Source: Neorhizobium sp. UBA3556 (GTDB lineage Bacteria > Pseudomonadota > Alphaproteobacteria > Rhizobiales > Rhizobiaceae). Taken from it: a stretch of 64,000 bases of DNA. Of the stretch, positions 48,059 through 57,043 are shown in pieces (position 1 is the first letter of the stretch; the number at the start of each line of letters is the position of its first letter). Position numbers and translations under genes: made by a program. Where the stretch lies: positions 310,001 to 374,000 of the forward strand of contig DFNX01000006.1 of NCBI GenBank assembly GCA_002376235.1, given 5' to 3'. Under the pieces are notes generated by a model. The model worked only from the letters and a program-made list of their open reading frames with translations. It searched no databases and was not told the DNA's origin.

Positions 48059-49444
48059 GTGACAAAGGCCGCATCACGGTTTTCATCGGGCATAACTGCC
48101 CAGGGGGGCGCTTTGGGATCTCGGATTTCCCAGCTGTTTTCAACCATTCACGGCCAGATCACCGCAGTCATTTTCGCCTGCCTTGTCATCGCCTTCATCA
48201 TCGGATCGACACTGGAAAGCTGGGTAAGCAACGATTACAGCGTTCCCGACCTTGAAAGCATGTCTGGCAGCGTTACGGTGATTGCATCCGTCTTGTCGCC
48301 CGCAACTTCTGCCGAGAGGCTCGCGATTATGACGGCCGCCAATCGCGGCGGCCTGCATCTTGGCCTGCGCCCACTTTCATATTTCGATAATTTCACCACC
48401 TCCTCGCCGGAGGAGCCGCTGCTTCAGCTTATTGTCGACCGTCTCCTGCCTCCGGAATCCCGGCCGATCCCGTTTGGAGGATGGAGAACCTTCGTGGATG
48501 GCAGGCGCGTAATCGCCGCAAAAGTCGATGACGAGACGCTTCTCGTCATGGAGTTGCCGCCTGAAAACTTTCTCCGTCTTGATGCACTGAGGTTCGGCTC
48601 GAATTATCTGGTGGCTACGGTTACGCTTATCATCCTGTTTTCCGTTTTCGCGGTTCGGGCGATCACAAGTCCGCTGCGGCGTATCGCTTCGGCTGCGATG
48701 AAGGCGGACATTTCATTCGGCCCGGCAATTTTCGAAGAACAAGGGACTGTCGAGATCGTGACGCTCGCGCGCGCACTGAACGGCATGCAGCGGCGGATAT
48801 CGACCATGGTGGAATCGCGGACGCGGATGCTGCGCGGTATCAGCCACGACCTGCGAACGCCACTGACGCGTCTTCGGCTGCGTGCCGAAAGAGTGAAGGA
48901 GGAGGAGGTCAAAGAGGGGCTGCTGGGAGATATCGAGCGTATCGACAGGCTGCTGAAGGAGAGCCTTGGTTACCTCCGCGACAATTACCAGCGGGAAGTC
49001 TCACAGCGCGCGGATCTCGCCTCCGTGCTGCAGACGACGTGTGACGAATTCGCCGATATGGGACATGACGTGCACTATAACGGCCCGGCGCGGATGGTCA
49101 CCAACTTCAAGCCTCTGGCGCTGACACGTGCAATTACCAACCTGTGCGAAAACGCGATCAAGTTTGGCACGCATGTGAATGTCGGGCTTCGCGTCGTCGT
49201 CGATGGCCAGGCGATCATCGACATCAGTGATGACGGGCCGGGCATTCCCGAGCAATATCGCACGCGTGTGCTCGAACCGTTCTTCAAGTTGGATACGGCG
49301 CGCCAGGACACGGAAACCGGGTTCGGACTCGGCCTTTCGATCGTTGCCGAAATCGTCCAGGCGCATCATGGAAAACTGGTTCTGCTGGATCGAAAACCCA
49401 ATGGACTCGTGGCGCGGATCATCCTTCCTTTGGAGCACAAATGA
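48059..49444 (+). CDS. Sensor histidine kinase
   Basis: 461 residues from GTG 48059. TM1 (ITAVIFACLVIAFIIGSTLESW), a periplasmic domain of about 140 residues, TM2 (YLVATVTLIILFSVFAV), HAMP, then the HisKA box RGISHDLRTPLTRLRLR with His263. The ATPase domain has N-box NLCENAIKFG, G1 DISDDGPGIP, F-box EPFFKLDTARQ and G2 TGFGLGLSIV. Layout is that of EnvZ/CpxA-type kinases. It follows the mipA-like gene divergently and is likely the partner of the 46200 regulator. What the periplasmic domain senses is unknown. Confidence 0.92.
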   Translation: MTKAASRFSSGITAQGGALGSRISQLFSTIHGQITAVIFACLVIAFIIGSTLESWVSNDYSVPDLESMSGSVTVIASVLSPATSAERLAIMTAANRGGLHLGLRPLSYFDNFTTSSPEEPLLQLIVDRLLPPESRPIPFGGWRTFVDGRRVIAAKVDDETLLVMELPPENFLRLDALRFGSNYLVATVTLIILFSVFAVRAITSPLRRIASAAMKADISFGPAIFEEQGTVEIVTLARALNGMQRRISTMVESRTRMLRGISHDLRTPLTRLRLRAERVKEEEVKEGLLGDIERIDRLLKESLGYLRDNYQREVSQRADLASVLQTTCDEFADMGHDVHYNGPARMVTNFKPLALTRAITNLCENAIKFGTHVNVGLRVVVDGQAIIDISDDGPGIPEQYRTRVLEPFFKLDTARQDTETGFGLGLSIVAEIVQAHHGKLVLLDRKPNGLVARIILPLEHK

Positions 49445-49446
49445 AA

Positions 49447-49471
49447 ACGGCGAGCCGATTGGGCTCGCCGT
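49447..49471. terminator. Hairpin between kinase and ribB stops
   Basis: ACGGCGAGCC (49447-49456) pairs perfectly with GGCTCGCCGT (49462-49471) around five bases, three bases after the kinase stop and 25 before the convergent ribB stop. The following sequence is AACTTTG, so it is a modest terminator for either strand. Confidence 0.7.
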
Positions 49472-49495
49472 AACTTTGTCGAATGCGCCAAGCTA

Positions 49496-50128
49496 TCAGG
49501 CTGCTGCCAATGCTCCGGCCTTTGCGTCGTTCAGATATCGAACGAGGTCCTCGATGGTGATGACCAGCAGGCCGTTCTGTTCTGCAAAGATTTCAAGCTG
49601 CGGAAGACGGGCCATGGTGCCGTCGTCATTGGAGATCTCGCAGATGACGCCTGCCGGGGATTTCCCGGCCAGCTTGCAAAGATCCACTGCTGCTTCCGTG
49701 TGACCGGTGCGGCCGAGAACGCCTTCCGGATTTGCCCTCAACGGAAAGATATGGCCGGGGCGGGCAAAATCGGCGGGGCGGGCGGTGGGGTCTACAAGCG
49801 CCTTGACGGTTGCTGCGCGGTCGCCTGCCGAAATGCCGGTCGTGGTGCCGGGAATGTAGTCGACCGAGACAGTGAATGCGGTCTTCATCGATTCCGTATT
49901 GTTCGGCACCATCGGGGGGAGTTCGAGTTCGTCGATGCGATTGTGGTCCATGGCGATGCAGATCAGGCCGCGGGCCTTGTTCATCATGAACGCAATCTTT
50001 TCGTTTGTCGCATCTTCTGCAGCAAAGATCAGATCGCCTTCGTTTTCGCGATCCTCGTCATCGACAACGACCACCATCTCGCCGCGGGCGAAGGCTTCGA
50101 TTGCATCTTCAATTCTGGAAATGGTCAT
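49496..50128 (-). CDS. ribB: 3,4-dihydroxy-2-butanone-4-phosphate synthase
   Basis: 210 residues from ATG 50128 (MTISRIEDA). It makes the four-carbon unit of riboflavin from ribulose 5-phosphate. Hallmarks: VVVVDDEDRENEGDLIFAAE (acidic metal and phosphate site), GLICIAMD, TTTGISAGDRAATVKAL, RPGHIFPLRANPEGVLGRTGHTEAAVDLCKLAG and AGVICEISNDDG. It is a single-domain RibB, with no GTP cyclohydrolase II fusion. An FMN riboswitch lies directly upstream, the usual control for a stand-alone ribB outside the rib operon. Confidence 0.95.
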   Translation of the reverse strand: MTISRIEDAIEAFARGEMVVVVDDEDRENEGDLIFAAEDATNEKIAFMMNKARGLICIAMDHNRIDELELPPMVPNNTESMKTAFTVSVDYIPGTTTGISAGDRAATVKALVDPTARPADFARPGHIFPLRANPEGVLGRTGHTEAAVDLCKLAGKSPAGVICEISNDDGTMARLPQLEIFAEQNGLLVITIEDLVRYLNDAKAGALAAA

Positions 50129-50242
50129 TTCAAGTCTTTCAAGGGTTAAGCCGGTGAAGGCTGTTACATCGGCTTTCGCCGACAAAACTTTCCCTTGGGC
50201 GAACAAGCGCCACGGGCAGCCCGGTCAAAGGCCGCCGCGGGT

Positions 50243-50388
50243 TTGGTCTCTTCCATCCGGACTATAACCGTCGGCTCCGGCATCTCACCGGATCTGCTGA
50301 CCTTCCTTTTTCAAGGAAGCGCTCGCGGGCTCCGGGGGAGACCCCGATACCGCCGGTGGGGAGTTACACCCCGCCCTGAGAACGGGAC
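50243..50388 (-). promoter_or_regulatory. FMN riboswitch (RFN element)
   Basis: On the minus strand the conserved RFN string runs from CTCAGGGCGGGGTG through CTCCCCACCGGCGGT, then a variable arm, GAGCCCGCGAGCG, a P4-P5 part and a closing AGTCCGGATGGAAGAGACC. All the core blocks of the six-helix FMN aptamer are visible in order. The 114 bases between it and ribB probably hold the expression platform, but no clear terminator with a T-run is seen there, so translational control is more likely. The remaining 97 bases upstream (50389-50485) contain nothing recognised. Confidence 0.93.
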
Positions 50389-50485
50389 GAGTTTATTTCA
50401 ACGGATACTTGAATTGCAACAGCTAAACGCGCTCGGAAAATTCCGATAGGGATGAAAATATTGCGCAATCGCCAGGAGATGCGCT

Positions 50486-51295
50486 TTATTTTGCTATCAG
50501 GAGCTCGATCCCGCGCTTCTCGAATTCTTTCGCATCCCGGTCGGAAATGCCGTCATCGGTGATGAAGGAGTTGATCACGTCCAGTGATCCAAGGCGGGTG
50601 AAGGATGAGCGGTTGATCTTGGTGCTATCGGCGACGAGATAGACATGCGCCGCGGCCTTGATCATCGCTTCCTTGAGCTGCAGGTCGGCAAAGCTCGGAT
50701 AGGTGAGGCCAGCATCGAGCGCCACGCCGGCGGTTGCGAGAAACAGCTTGCCGGCGAAGATATTGCGAAAGTATTCGACCGACTTGTCGCCCGAGAGCGA
50801 CAGCGTTGGCGATTTGAACTGCCCGCCCGGCATATGCACCGCAAAGGTCGGCACCGAGCCCAGGATAATGGCGATGTTGAGCGCATTGGTGATCAGCGTC
50901 AGGTCACGCCGATTGGTCAGCCGGGTTGCGATCTCGGTCGTCGTGGTGCCCGCATCGAGGATCAGCGTCTCGCCGTCCTTGACCAAACTTGCGGCGAGCG
51001 CGCCGATGCGGCGCTTCTTGTCCATGTTCTCCTGGTGGTGGAGCGTCATCGTGCCGGTCGCGGGTGCTGCGGTGTTCAGATAGGCGCCGCCATGTTCGCG
51101 GGTGATAAAGCCTTCGCTCTCCAGCCGCTCCAGATCCTGTCTGATCGTCGCTTCCGACACGCGGAAGGCGCCGGCGAGGTCTCTCACCCGCGCCGACCCT
51201 TCTTCCTGAAGCCATTCGAGGATACGGCGTCGTCTCGGCTCAGATAGCAGGCCGATCATCGATTCCGAAGCATCCTGCTCTTCTTTCGCTTCCAT
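50486..51295 (-). CDS. DeoR-family regulator of the sugar island
   Basis: 269 residues from ATG 51295 (MEAKEEQDASES); ATG 51259 would remove 12 residues and is also possible. N-terminal DeoR HTH: RRRRILEWLQEEGSARVRDLAGAFRVSEATIRQDLERLESEGFITREHGG. C-terminal DeoRC/SIS-like sensor domain with ILDAGTTTTEIA and LVADSTKINRSSFTRLGSLDVINSFITDDG. It is the last gene on the minus strand, 94 bases after the permease, and faces the same control region as the catabolic genes through the operon promoter. The expected effector is a phosphorylated pathway sugar. Confidence 0.9.
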   Translation of the reverse strand: MEAKEEQDASESMIGLLSEPRRRRILEWLQEEGSARVRDLAGAFRVSEATIRQDLERLESEGFITREHGGAYLNTAAPATGTMTLHHQENMDKKRRIGALAASLVKDGETLILDAGTTTTEIATRLTNRRDLTLITNALNIAIILGSVPTFAVHMPGGQFKSPTLSLSGDKSVEYFRNIFAGKLFLATAGVALDAGLTYPSFADLQLKEAMIKAAAHVYLVADSTKINRSSFTRLGSLDVINSFITDDGISDRDAKEFEKRGIELLIAK

Positions 51296-51389
51296 TCCGA
51301 CCTGCCTAAATCCTTGAACCGCAAACAATCGAAACCATTCGACTCTCTTTTATGGGATCATTACAGGAACAGCCTTGCGCTTTAAATCC

Positions 51390-52472
51390 TCAATTCGCGT
51401 TCTGCTGCAGGACGACACGTGCCTGCAGCTTCTGCTGCACCTGATCGACGACAACGGCGGCGATGATGACGAGGCCTTTGATCACGGTCTGCCAGAAGGA
51501 CGAAACGCCCATCATGATCAGTCCGTCCGCAAGAATGCCGATGACGAATGCGCCGACGATGGTGCCGGCGATGCGGCCGCGTCCACCGGACATGGATGTA
51601 CCGCCCAGAACCGCTGCGGCAATGGCATTGAGTTCGAATGTCTCGCCGGTTGCCGGATGGCTCGCCTGTAGCTGCGATGAAATGATCAGGCCGACGAGTG
51701 CCGCGCAAAGCCCGGAGAACATGTAGACGAACAGTTTCGTGCGATCGACATTGACGCCGGAGAGCGCCGCTCCACGCTCATTGCCGCCGACGGCATAGAT
51801 ATGCCGGCCAAGCGGCGTGCGCGTTGCGAGATAGGCGGCTCCCAATGCGACCACGACCATGATCCAGACTGAGACGGGCAGACCTAGAAATGTACCCGAG
51901 CCAATGACCCGGAACGTGTCCGAGCCGTATTCCGGGTTACCTGAAAGGTTCGGAAATGTACGGCCCTCGGAAAAGAGGAGTGCCGAGCCGCGGGCCACAT
52001 AGAGGATGCCGAGTGTCGCGATGAATGGCGCGACATTCAGCTTTGTTATCAGCATCCCGTTTATCCAGCCTATGAATATGCCGACGACGAGCACGATGAG
52101 GCAGATCTCTATCGTGTTGAACTGGACGCTGTAGGCGACACCGACAAAGCCGAGGTCGATGCCGTAAAGAACCAGATAACCGGCCACCATGGCGCACAGG
52201 CCGACGATCGAGCCGACCGAAAGATCGATACCGCCTGCGATGATGACGAAGGTCATGCCGATCGCAAGGATGGCATTCAGTGCAACATGCTTCGAGATGA
52301 TCAACATGTTGCCTGTCGTCAGGAAGTTCGGCGCCGCGATGGCGAAGAAGGTGAAGACCAGGATCAGCGCCACGAAGGTGCGCATGTGCAGAAGCAGCAG
52401 AAGCGCCGATGTTCTGGATTTGTGACCGCCGATCACGGTCTTGGCGTTGCCCGAGGCGTCGATGCTGCTCAT
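51390..52472 (-). CDS. Sugar ABC permease (RbsC-like)
   Basis: 360 residues with about ten membrane segments. The Rbs/Araf-type permease signatures are present: GMTFVIIAGGIDLSVGSIVGL and AVLGGTSMSGGRGRIAGTIVGAFVIGIL. It is coupled to the ATPase gene by a four-base ATGA overlap. It transports a monosaccharide with the ATPase and the binding protein at 54685; gene context (below) suggests D-apiose or another pentose. Confidence 0.92.
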   Translation of the reverse strand: MSSIDASGNAKTVIGGHKSRTSALLLLLHMRTFVALILVFTFFAIAAPNFLTTGNMLIISKHVALNAILAIGMTFVIIAGGIDLSVGSIVGLCAMVAGYLVLYGIDLGFVGVAYSVQFNTIEICLIVLVVGIFIGWINGMLITKLNVAPFIATLGILYVARGSALLFSEGRTFPNLSGNPEYGSDTFRVIGSGTFLGLPVSVWIMVVVALGAAYLATRTPLGRHIYAVGGNERGAALSGVNVDRTKLFVYMFSGLCAALVGLIISSQLQASHPATGETFELNAIAAAVLGGTSMSGGRGRIAGTIVGAFVIGILADGLIMMGVSSFWQTVIKGLVIIAAVVVDQVQQKLQARVVLQQNAN

Positions 52473-53998
52473 TGTGTTTCAACCCTGTTCAGATTTGGGG
52501 TTGCCGCGGAAATGACCTCCGCAGCGCTCGCGCCGGCCGGGAATTGCCCGGTCAGCCGTCCATTCGCCATGACGAGTACGCGATCGGAGAGGGCGAGAAC
52601 TTCTTCCAGATCGGATGTTACGAAGAGAATGCCGAGGCCGTCTGCGGCAAGCCGGCGCATGGTGCGAAAGATTTCCGCCTTGGCGCCGATATCGATGCCG
52701 CGTGACGGTTCGTCCATCAGCAGGATTTTCGGCCTTGTCATCAGCGCCTTGCCGATGACGACTTTCTGCTGGTTTCCGCCGGAAAGGCTGGAGACTGGAT
52801 GTTCGAGGCTGGCGATCTTGATGGCCATGCGCTTGACGAATTCCGCCGCCTTGGCGGCTTCAGCCTTCAGCGACAGGTGAAAGCCGCGGGTGAAATCATA
52901 AAGCGACGACATGGTCAGGTTTTCGCGGATCGTCATGATCTGCACGAGACCGTCGCGCTTGCGATCTTCCGGGATCAGCGCCAGACCGCGGCGGATGCGG
53001 CCGGAGACACTTTTTTCCTTCACCGGCTTGCCGCCGATGAAGATCTGGCCCGAGGAATTCGGGTGCTGCGCCATGATGCATTCTAGAAGCTCCGAGCGGC
53101 CAGCGCCCATCAGGCCGTAAAGCCCGACGATCTCGCCCTCGCGGACGGAAAGCGACATATGGTCGACGGCATAACCGCCCGCCGGGCTCGGAAGGCAGAC
53201 GTTATCGACGCGGAAGACTTCATTGCCGAGTTCGTGGTCGCCGGTCTTCGGAAATTCCTTCGAGGCGCTGCCGATCATGTTGGCGACGATCCAGGGGATA
53301 TCGACGCCCTGCATCGAGCGCGATCCGGTGATCGCGCCATCGCGGAGAACGGTGATATAGTCGCCGATGCGGATCAGTTCTTCCAGCCGGTGGGAAATAT
53401 AGACGATGCCGACGCCCTGTTTCCTCAGGTCGTTGATCACCCGGAACAGGACTTCCACTTCTGCTGCCGAAAGCGCAGACGTCGGTTCGTCTAGGATCAG
53501 GATGCGGGCGTTTTCGGCCAGCGCCTTGGCGATTTCGACGATCTGTTGCTGGCCGATCCGCAAGTTTCCGAGCGGCGTGTCCGGGTCGATATTCTGTTCG
53601 AGACGCTTCATCAGCGCTGCGGCAGCCGCTCTCTGCGCCTGGCTGTCGATATGGATTCCGCCGCGCGTCTTTTCGTGGCCGACGAAGATGTTTTCCGCAA
53701 CGGTGAGGTTCGGAAACAGGTTGAGTTCCTGAAACACGATGCCGACGCCGTGTTTTGCGGCATCCGTCTTGTCGGCGAAGACGACCTGCTGGCCGTCTAT
53801 TTCGATCGTGCCGCCGTTCAGTTGCTCGACGCCGGCGATGATCTTCATCAGCGTCGATTTTCCGGCGCCGTTTTCACCGACGAGAACGTTTACCGCTCCC
53901 ATGCGCAGGTCGAAATCGACATTTTTCAGCGCCTGGGTGCCGGGATAGATTTTAGAGCCGTTGCGGATCGAAAGGCCGATGGGGTTTGCTTCCGTCAT
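52469..53998 (-). CDS. Sugar ABC ATPase, two domains (RbsA-like)
   Basis: 509 residues. Domain 1: Walker A GENGAGKST (41-49), LRIGQQQIVEIAKALA and ILILDEPTSALS. Domain 2: GLMGAGRSELLECIMA (degenerate Walker A), SSLSGGNQQKVVIGKAL and ILLMDEPSRGIDIGAK. The second domain is catalytically poor, as normal for RbsA. Start and stop both overlap neighbours by four bases (ATGA). Confidence 0.93.
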   Translation of the reverse strand: MTEANPIGLSIRNGSKIYPGTQALKNVDFDLRMGAVNVLVGENGAGKSTLMKIIAGVEQLNGGTIEIDGQQVVFADKTDAAKHGVGIVFQELNLFPNLTVAENIFVGHEKTRGGIHIDSQAQRAAAAALMKRLEQNIDPDTPLGNLRIGQQQIVEIAKALAENARILILDEPTSALSAAEVEVLFRVINDLRKQGVGIVYISHRLEELIRIGDYITVLRDGAITGSRSMQGVDIPWIVANMIGSASKEFPKTGDHELGNEVFRVDNVCLPSPAGGYAVDHMSLSVREGEIVGLYGLMGAGRSELLECIMAQHPNSSGQIFIGGKPVKEKSVSGRIRRGLALIPEDRKRDGLVQIMTIRENLTMSSLYDFTRGFHLSLKAEAAKAAEFVKRMAIKIASLEHPVSSLSGGNQQKVVIGKALMTRPKILLMDEPSRGIDIGAKAEIFRTMRRLAADGLGILFVTSDLEEVLALSDRVLVMANGRLTGQFPAGASAAEVISAATPNLNRVETQ

Positions 53999-54612
53999 GG
54001 CGCGACCTCGATCGAGACCGGCGTGATCAGCGGTTTTTCGCTGGCCGAGCGGATGACGACGGCGCCAACGAAATCCACCTTCTTGCCTTTCAGCTCGGTA
54101 TCGGCAGCGGGAAGCTTGGAGACGGCCTTGTCGTTCAGCGCGCGCCCCAATTTCGCGTATTCGATCTGGTCGCGGAACGTCGAGAAATCGTAGAGATTGG
54201 TGGTGTCGCGCAAGGCGCTGCCTTTGACGACCGGCCCGAGCTGGAGCGTCGCATCGGCCTTTCCGTCGCCATCGACGTCGATTTCCGCAACGCCGGCCTT
54301 GCTGCTGGCGCGGGTATCTTCCAGGACGGTGGCCGTGCCCTTGACCGGGAAATTCCAGCCGCCGCCGGCGCCGCCGACGCGAGTGCCGTAGCTTTCGCCT
54401 GCCTTGTCGAGGTTGCCCTTGATCGCATTTTGCAGCGTTGCAAGGTCGACCGCCTTTTCGGTCAGGGCCGGTACGAGCTTGGCATCGAATGTCGTCTCGA
54501 CGGTTTCGGCGATTGGATCGGCAGCAGCTTCGCCATCACCGGTTTTCACCAGTTTGCAGCCGGAAACGGACGCGGCAAGAAGGCTTGCCACAAGCAGGGT
54601 CGTGATCTTCAT
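53995..54612 (-). CDS. DUF2291-family lipoprotein
   Basis: 205 residues from ATG 54612 (MKITTLLVASLLAASVSGC), with Cys19 in a VSGC lipobox. The mature part carries AAADPIAETVETTFDAKLVPALTEKAVDLATLQNAI and LKGKKVDFVGAVVIR, the pattern of DUF2291. DUF2291 genes regularly accompany RbsABC-type sugar transporters in alphaproteobacteria; their function is not known. It lies between the binding-protein gene and the ATPase gene, fully in the operon. A calcium-loop-like DVDGDGKAD stretch is visible. Confidence 0.85.
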   Translation of the reverse strand: MKITTLLVASLLAASVSGCKLVKTGDGEAAADPIAETVETTFDAKLVPALTEKAVDLATLQNAIKGNLDKAGESYGTRVGGAGGGWNFPVKGTATVLEDTRASSKAGVAEIDVDGDGKADATLQLGPVVKGSALRDTTNLYDFSTFRDQIEYAKLGRALNDKAVSKLPAADTELKGKKVDFVGAVVIRSASEKPLITPVSIEVAP

Positions 54613-54684
54613 GGGTACCCGCACTTCTTTTAAAGCAAGAGGCACCCGGGACCGCCTATGGCGCCCCGGGTGTGGATGGCGGTC

Positions 54685-55626
54685 TTATGGCTTCAGCGCG
54701 AAGGTCTCGAGCTTGTCGGCATTGTCAGCGTTGATGAGAATGCAATCCATCAGCTGCTTTTCATCGAGGCCGGTCGAGCCGGTCTTGATGAACTTGTCCG
54801 CCTGTTCGACGGCATTCTGTGCCTGTTGGTAGGCCGGCTGAAGAACGGTCGCCTTGATGCCGCCCTTCTTGATCGAGTCACGGACGTCGTTGGACCCGTC
54901 GAAGCCGACGACGATCACATCCTTGCGGCCGGCAGCTTCAAGTGCCGCATAGGCGCCCATAGCCATCGTATCGTTGCCCGAGATCACACCCTTGATATCC
55001 GGATGTGCCTGCAGCATCGATTCCATCACGGTATAGGCTTCGGTCTGAGACCAGTTGGCCGTCTGTTTAGCGACCAGCTTCATTTCCGAATACTGGTCGA
55101 TGACATCGTGATAGCCCTGCGAGCGAATGCCGGCATTGGTGTCGGATTCCTTGCCCAGCAGTTCGGCGTAATTGCCCTTTTCGCCCATCAGCTTGACGAA
55201 TTCTTCTGCTCCGAGCTGAGCGCCCTGGTAGTTGTTCGAAACGATCTGTGAAACTGCGACACCGGTCGTGGTGATTTCGCGGTCGATCAGGAACGAAGGG
55301 ATGCCCTTGTCCTTGGCCTTCTGCACGGCGGCGACGGAAGCGTCCGCGCCTGCGTTGTCGAGAATGATGGCCTTCACACCGGCTGCAATGGCAGAATCGA
55401 AAAGTTCGCTCTGCTTGTTCGCATCATCGTCGTGAACCAGAACCATGGTCGCATAACCCAGTTCCTTCGCCTTTGCCGCAGCGCCGTCGGCTTCAGCCTT
55501 GAAGAATGGGTTGGAGTGGCTCGGCGTGATGATTGCAATCGTATCGGCCGCAAGTGCGGTGCCTGACATGGCGCCGGCAATACCCAGCGCGACGACGGAC
55601 ATCAAAAGACGTTTCGTAAGCTTCAT
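54685..55626 (-). CDS. Sugar ABC substrate-binding protein (RbsB/Peripla_BP_4 type)
   Basis: 313 residues from ATG 55626, with GGGAGG seven bases upstream. Signal peptide (TKRLLMSVVALGIAGAMSGTALAAD). The periplasmic-binding fold begins IAIITPSHSNPFFKAEADGAAAKAKELGY and includes KAIILDNAGADASVAAVQ, PSFLIDREITTTG and VISGNDTMAMGAYAALEAAG, all standard for pentose/hexose ribose-type binding proteins. It is the first gene of the transport operon, divergent from the catabolic operon. By context the ligand is D-apiose or a related branched or linear pentose. Confidence 0.9.
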   Translation of the reverse strand: MKLTKRLLMSVVALGIAGAMSGTALAADTIAIITPSHSNPFFKAEADGAAAKAKELGYATMVLVHDDDANKQSELFDSAIAAGVKAIILDNAGADASVAAVQKAKDKGIPSFLIDREITTTGVAVSQIVSNNYQGAQLGAEEFVKLMGEKGNYAELLGKESDTNAGIRSQGYHDVIDQYSEMKLVAKQTANWSQTEAYTVMESMLQAHPDIKGVISGNDTMAMGAYAALEAAGRKDVIVVGFDGSNDVRDSIKKGGIKATVLQPAYQQAQNAVEQADKFIKTGSTGLDEKQLMDCILINADNADKLETFALKP

Positions 55627-56004
55627 GATTACCTCCCGTTGAAAAAAGACCACCCTCCCGTGGCGTCTGTCGCAAACTATCGATCACTTTCGTTTAATGT
55701 CAATATGTTTTTGATGGCTGCGCTTTTGTGTGGCGATCACATGGTGTTGTTCTCGCTTATGTTGCGGTGCGGCATGTTTTTTGAACCTGTCGCAGCTTTC
55801 GGTATCAATAAAGCGCTTGAATGTTATGGCGACGTGTGTCAACTAATGTGCAAACGAAAGAGATCGAAAGTAATCAAAAGTCTTTTGTTAGGTTTTGATA
55901 GGCCTGATGCCCCTCCTGAGGAAGGGGGCTGCTTTGGCGCAGAGGATGCGCAGAGCCACGCCACAAGCCGACAATGACGATACGGAATCATCGGAGGAAG
56001 CATC
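55627..56004. promoter_or_regulatory. 378-bp divergent control region of the sugar island
   Basis: No gene was seen. CACTTTCGTTT (55685-55695) on the transport side and AAACGAAAG (55852-55860) plus CGAAAG (55865-55870) and ATCAAAAG on the catabolic side share a TTTCGTTT/AAACGAAA core. Repeats of this type are common DeoR-family operators. The two clusters are about 160 bases apart, which would allow looping by a DeoR tetramer. GGAGGAAG precedes the isomerase start. Confidence 0.45.
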
Positions 56005-56985
56005 ATGACTGAACAACGTTTCGGCGCCGGGATCTGGCATTTCGCAACCTATCTCGACCGTTACGCGACGGATGGTTACGGCACGCCGCGCAGTGTCATC
56101 GAGGCGATCGATCTGGCCGGCCAGGTCAAGGATCTGTCGGTTGTCGATATCAACTATCCCTTCTTCGGCGGCGACTTTTCCAATGCGCAGGTAAAAGAGG
56201 CGCTCGATCGCAACAAGCTCGGCGTCATCGGCATTACGCCGGAAATCTACACGCGCGAATTCGTCAAGGGCTCCTTCACCAATCCGGATGCCGGCGTCCG
56301 TCGCCGCACCCATGAGCTGGTGACCGAAGCCTGCGATCAGGTCCGTTATTTCGGCGCCGATTACGTCAAGCTGTGGCCAGGCCAGGATGGCTGGGACTAT
56401 CCGTTCCAGGTCGATTACGGCACGCTGTGGAAGCATTCGCTCGATGGTGTCGGGCAACTCGCCAGCGAAAACCCGGATCTGAAATTCGTCATCGAATACA
56501 AGCCGCGTGAGCCGCGGGTGCGGATGAGTTTTGGTTCGGTTGCCCGCACCCTTCTCGGCATCGAGAAGATCGGCCTGCCGAATGTCGGCATCCTGCTCGA
56601 TTTCGGCCACGCCATCATGGGCGGTGAATCGGCCGCCGACAGCGCCCAGCTCGCGATCGACTACGGTCGCCTGTTCGGCATGGACGTCAACGACAACTAC
56701 CGCTCTTGGGATGACGATCTGGTCGCCGGCAGCCTGCATCCGATCGAACTCTTCGAGTTCTTCTATGTTCTTCGGAAGAACAAGTGGGAAGGCGTGTGGC
56801 AGCTCGACCAGTTCCCGTTCCGTGAAGACAGTGTCGCGACTGCCAATCACGCGATCGATTTCCTCAAGGCCGCCGACAAGGGGCTCGATGCGCTCGATAT
56901 CGATGCGTTGAAGGAAGCGCAGAGCCGCCACGATGCGATCGGCGCGTTAAAGATTGCGCAAAAGGCCCTGTTCGGCGCCATGTAG
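56005..56985 (+). CDS. apsI: TIM-barrel sugar isomerase, probable D-apiose isomerase
   Basis: 326 residues from ATG 56005. It belongs to the AP-endonuclease-2/xylose-isomerase-like fold. Metal-ligand strands visible: FVIEYKPREPRVR (Glu), VGILLDFGHA (Asp and His), GMDVNDNYRSWDDDL (Asp) and VWQLDQFPFRED. It is the first gene of the catabolic operon, followed by a split transketolase and an FGGY kinase. That combination matches the transketolase-type D-apiose route (apiose isomerase, apulose kinase, apulose-4-phosphate transketolase). The symbol rests on gene context and recall; another branched or rare pentose is possible. Confidence 0.65.
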   Translation: MTEQRFGAGIWHFATYLDRYATDGYGTPRSVIEAIDLAGQVKDLSVVDINYPFFGGDFSNAQVKEALDRNKLGVIGITPEIYTREFVKGSFTNPDAGVRRRTHELVTEACDQVRYFGADYVKLWPGQDGWDYPFQVDYGTLWKHSLDGVGQLASENPDLKFVIEYKPREPRVRMSFGSVARTLLGIEKIGLPNVGILLDFGHAIMGGESAADSAQLAIDYGRLFGMDVNDNYRSWDDDLVAGSLHPIELFEFFYVLRKNKWEGVWQLDQFPFREDSVATANHAIDFLKAADKGLDALDIDALKEAQSRHDAIGALKIAQKALFGAM

Positions 56986-57043
56986 GCGCCGCTTGCGGCA
57001 ATAGCCAGATCCGGCCCAATCCGGCAATGAAAGGCCAATACCC

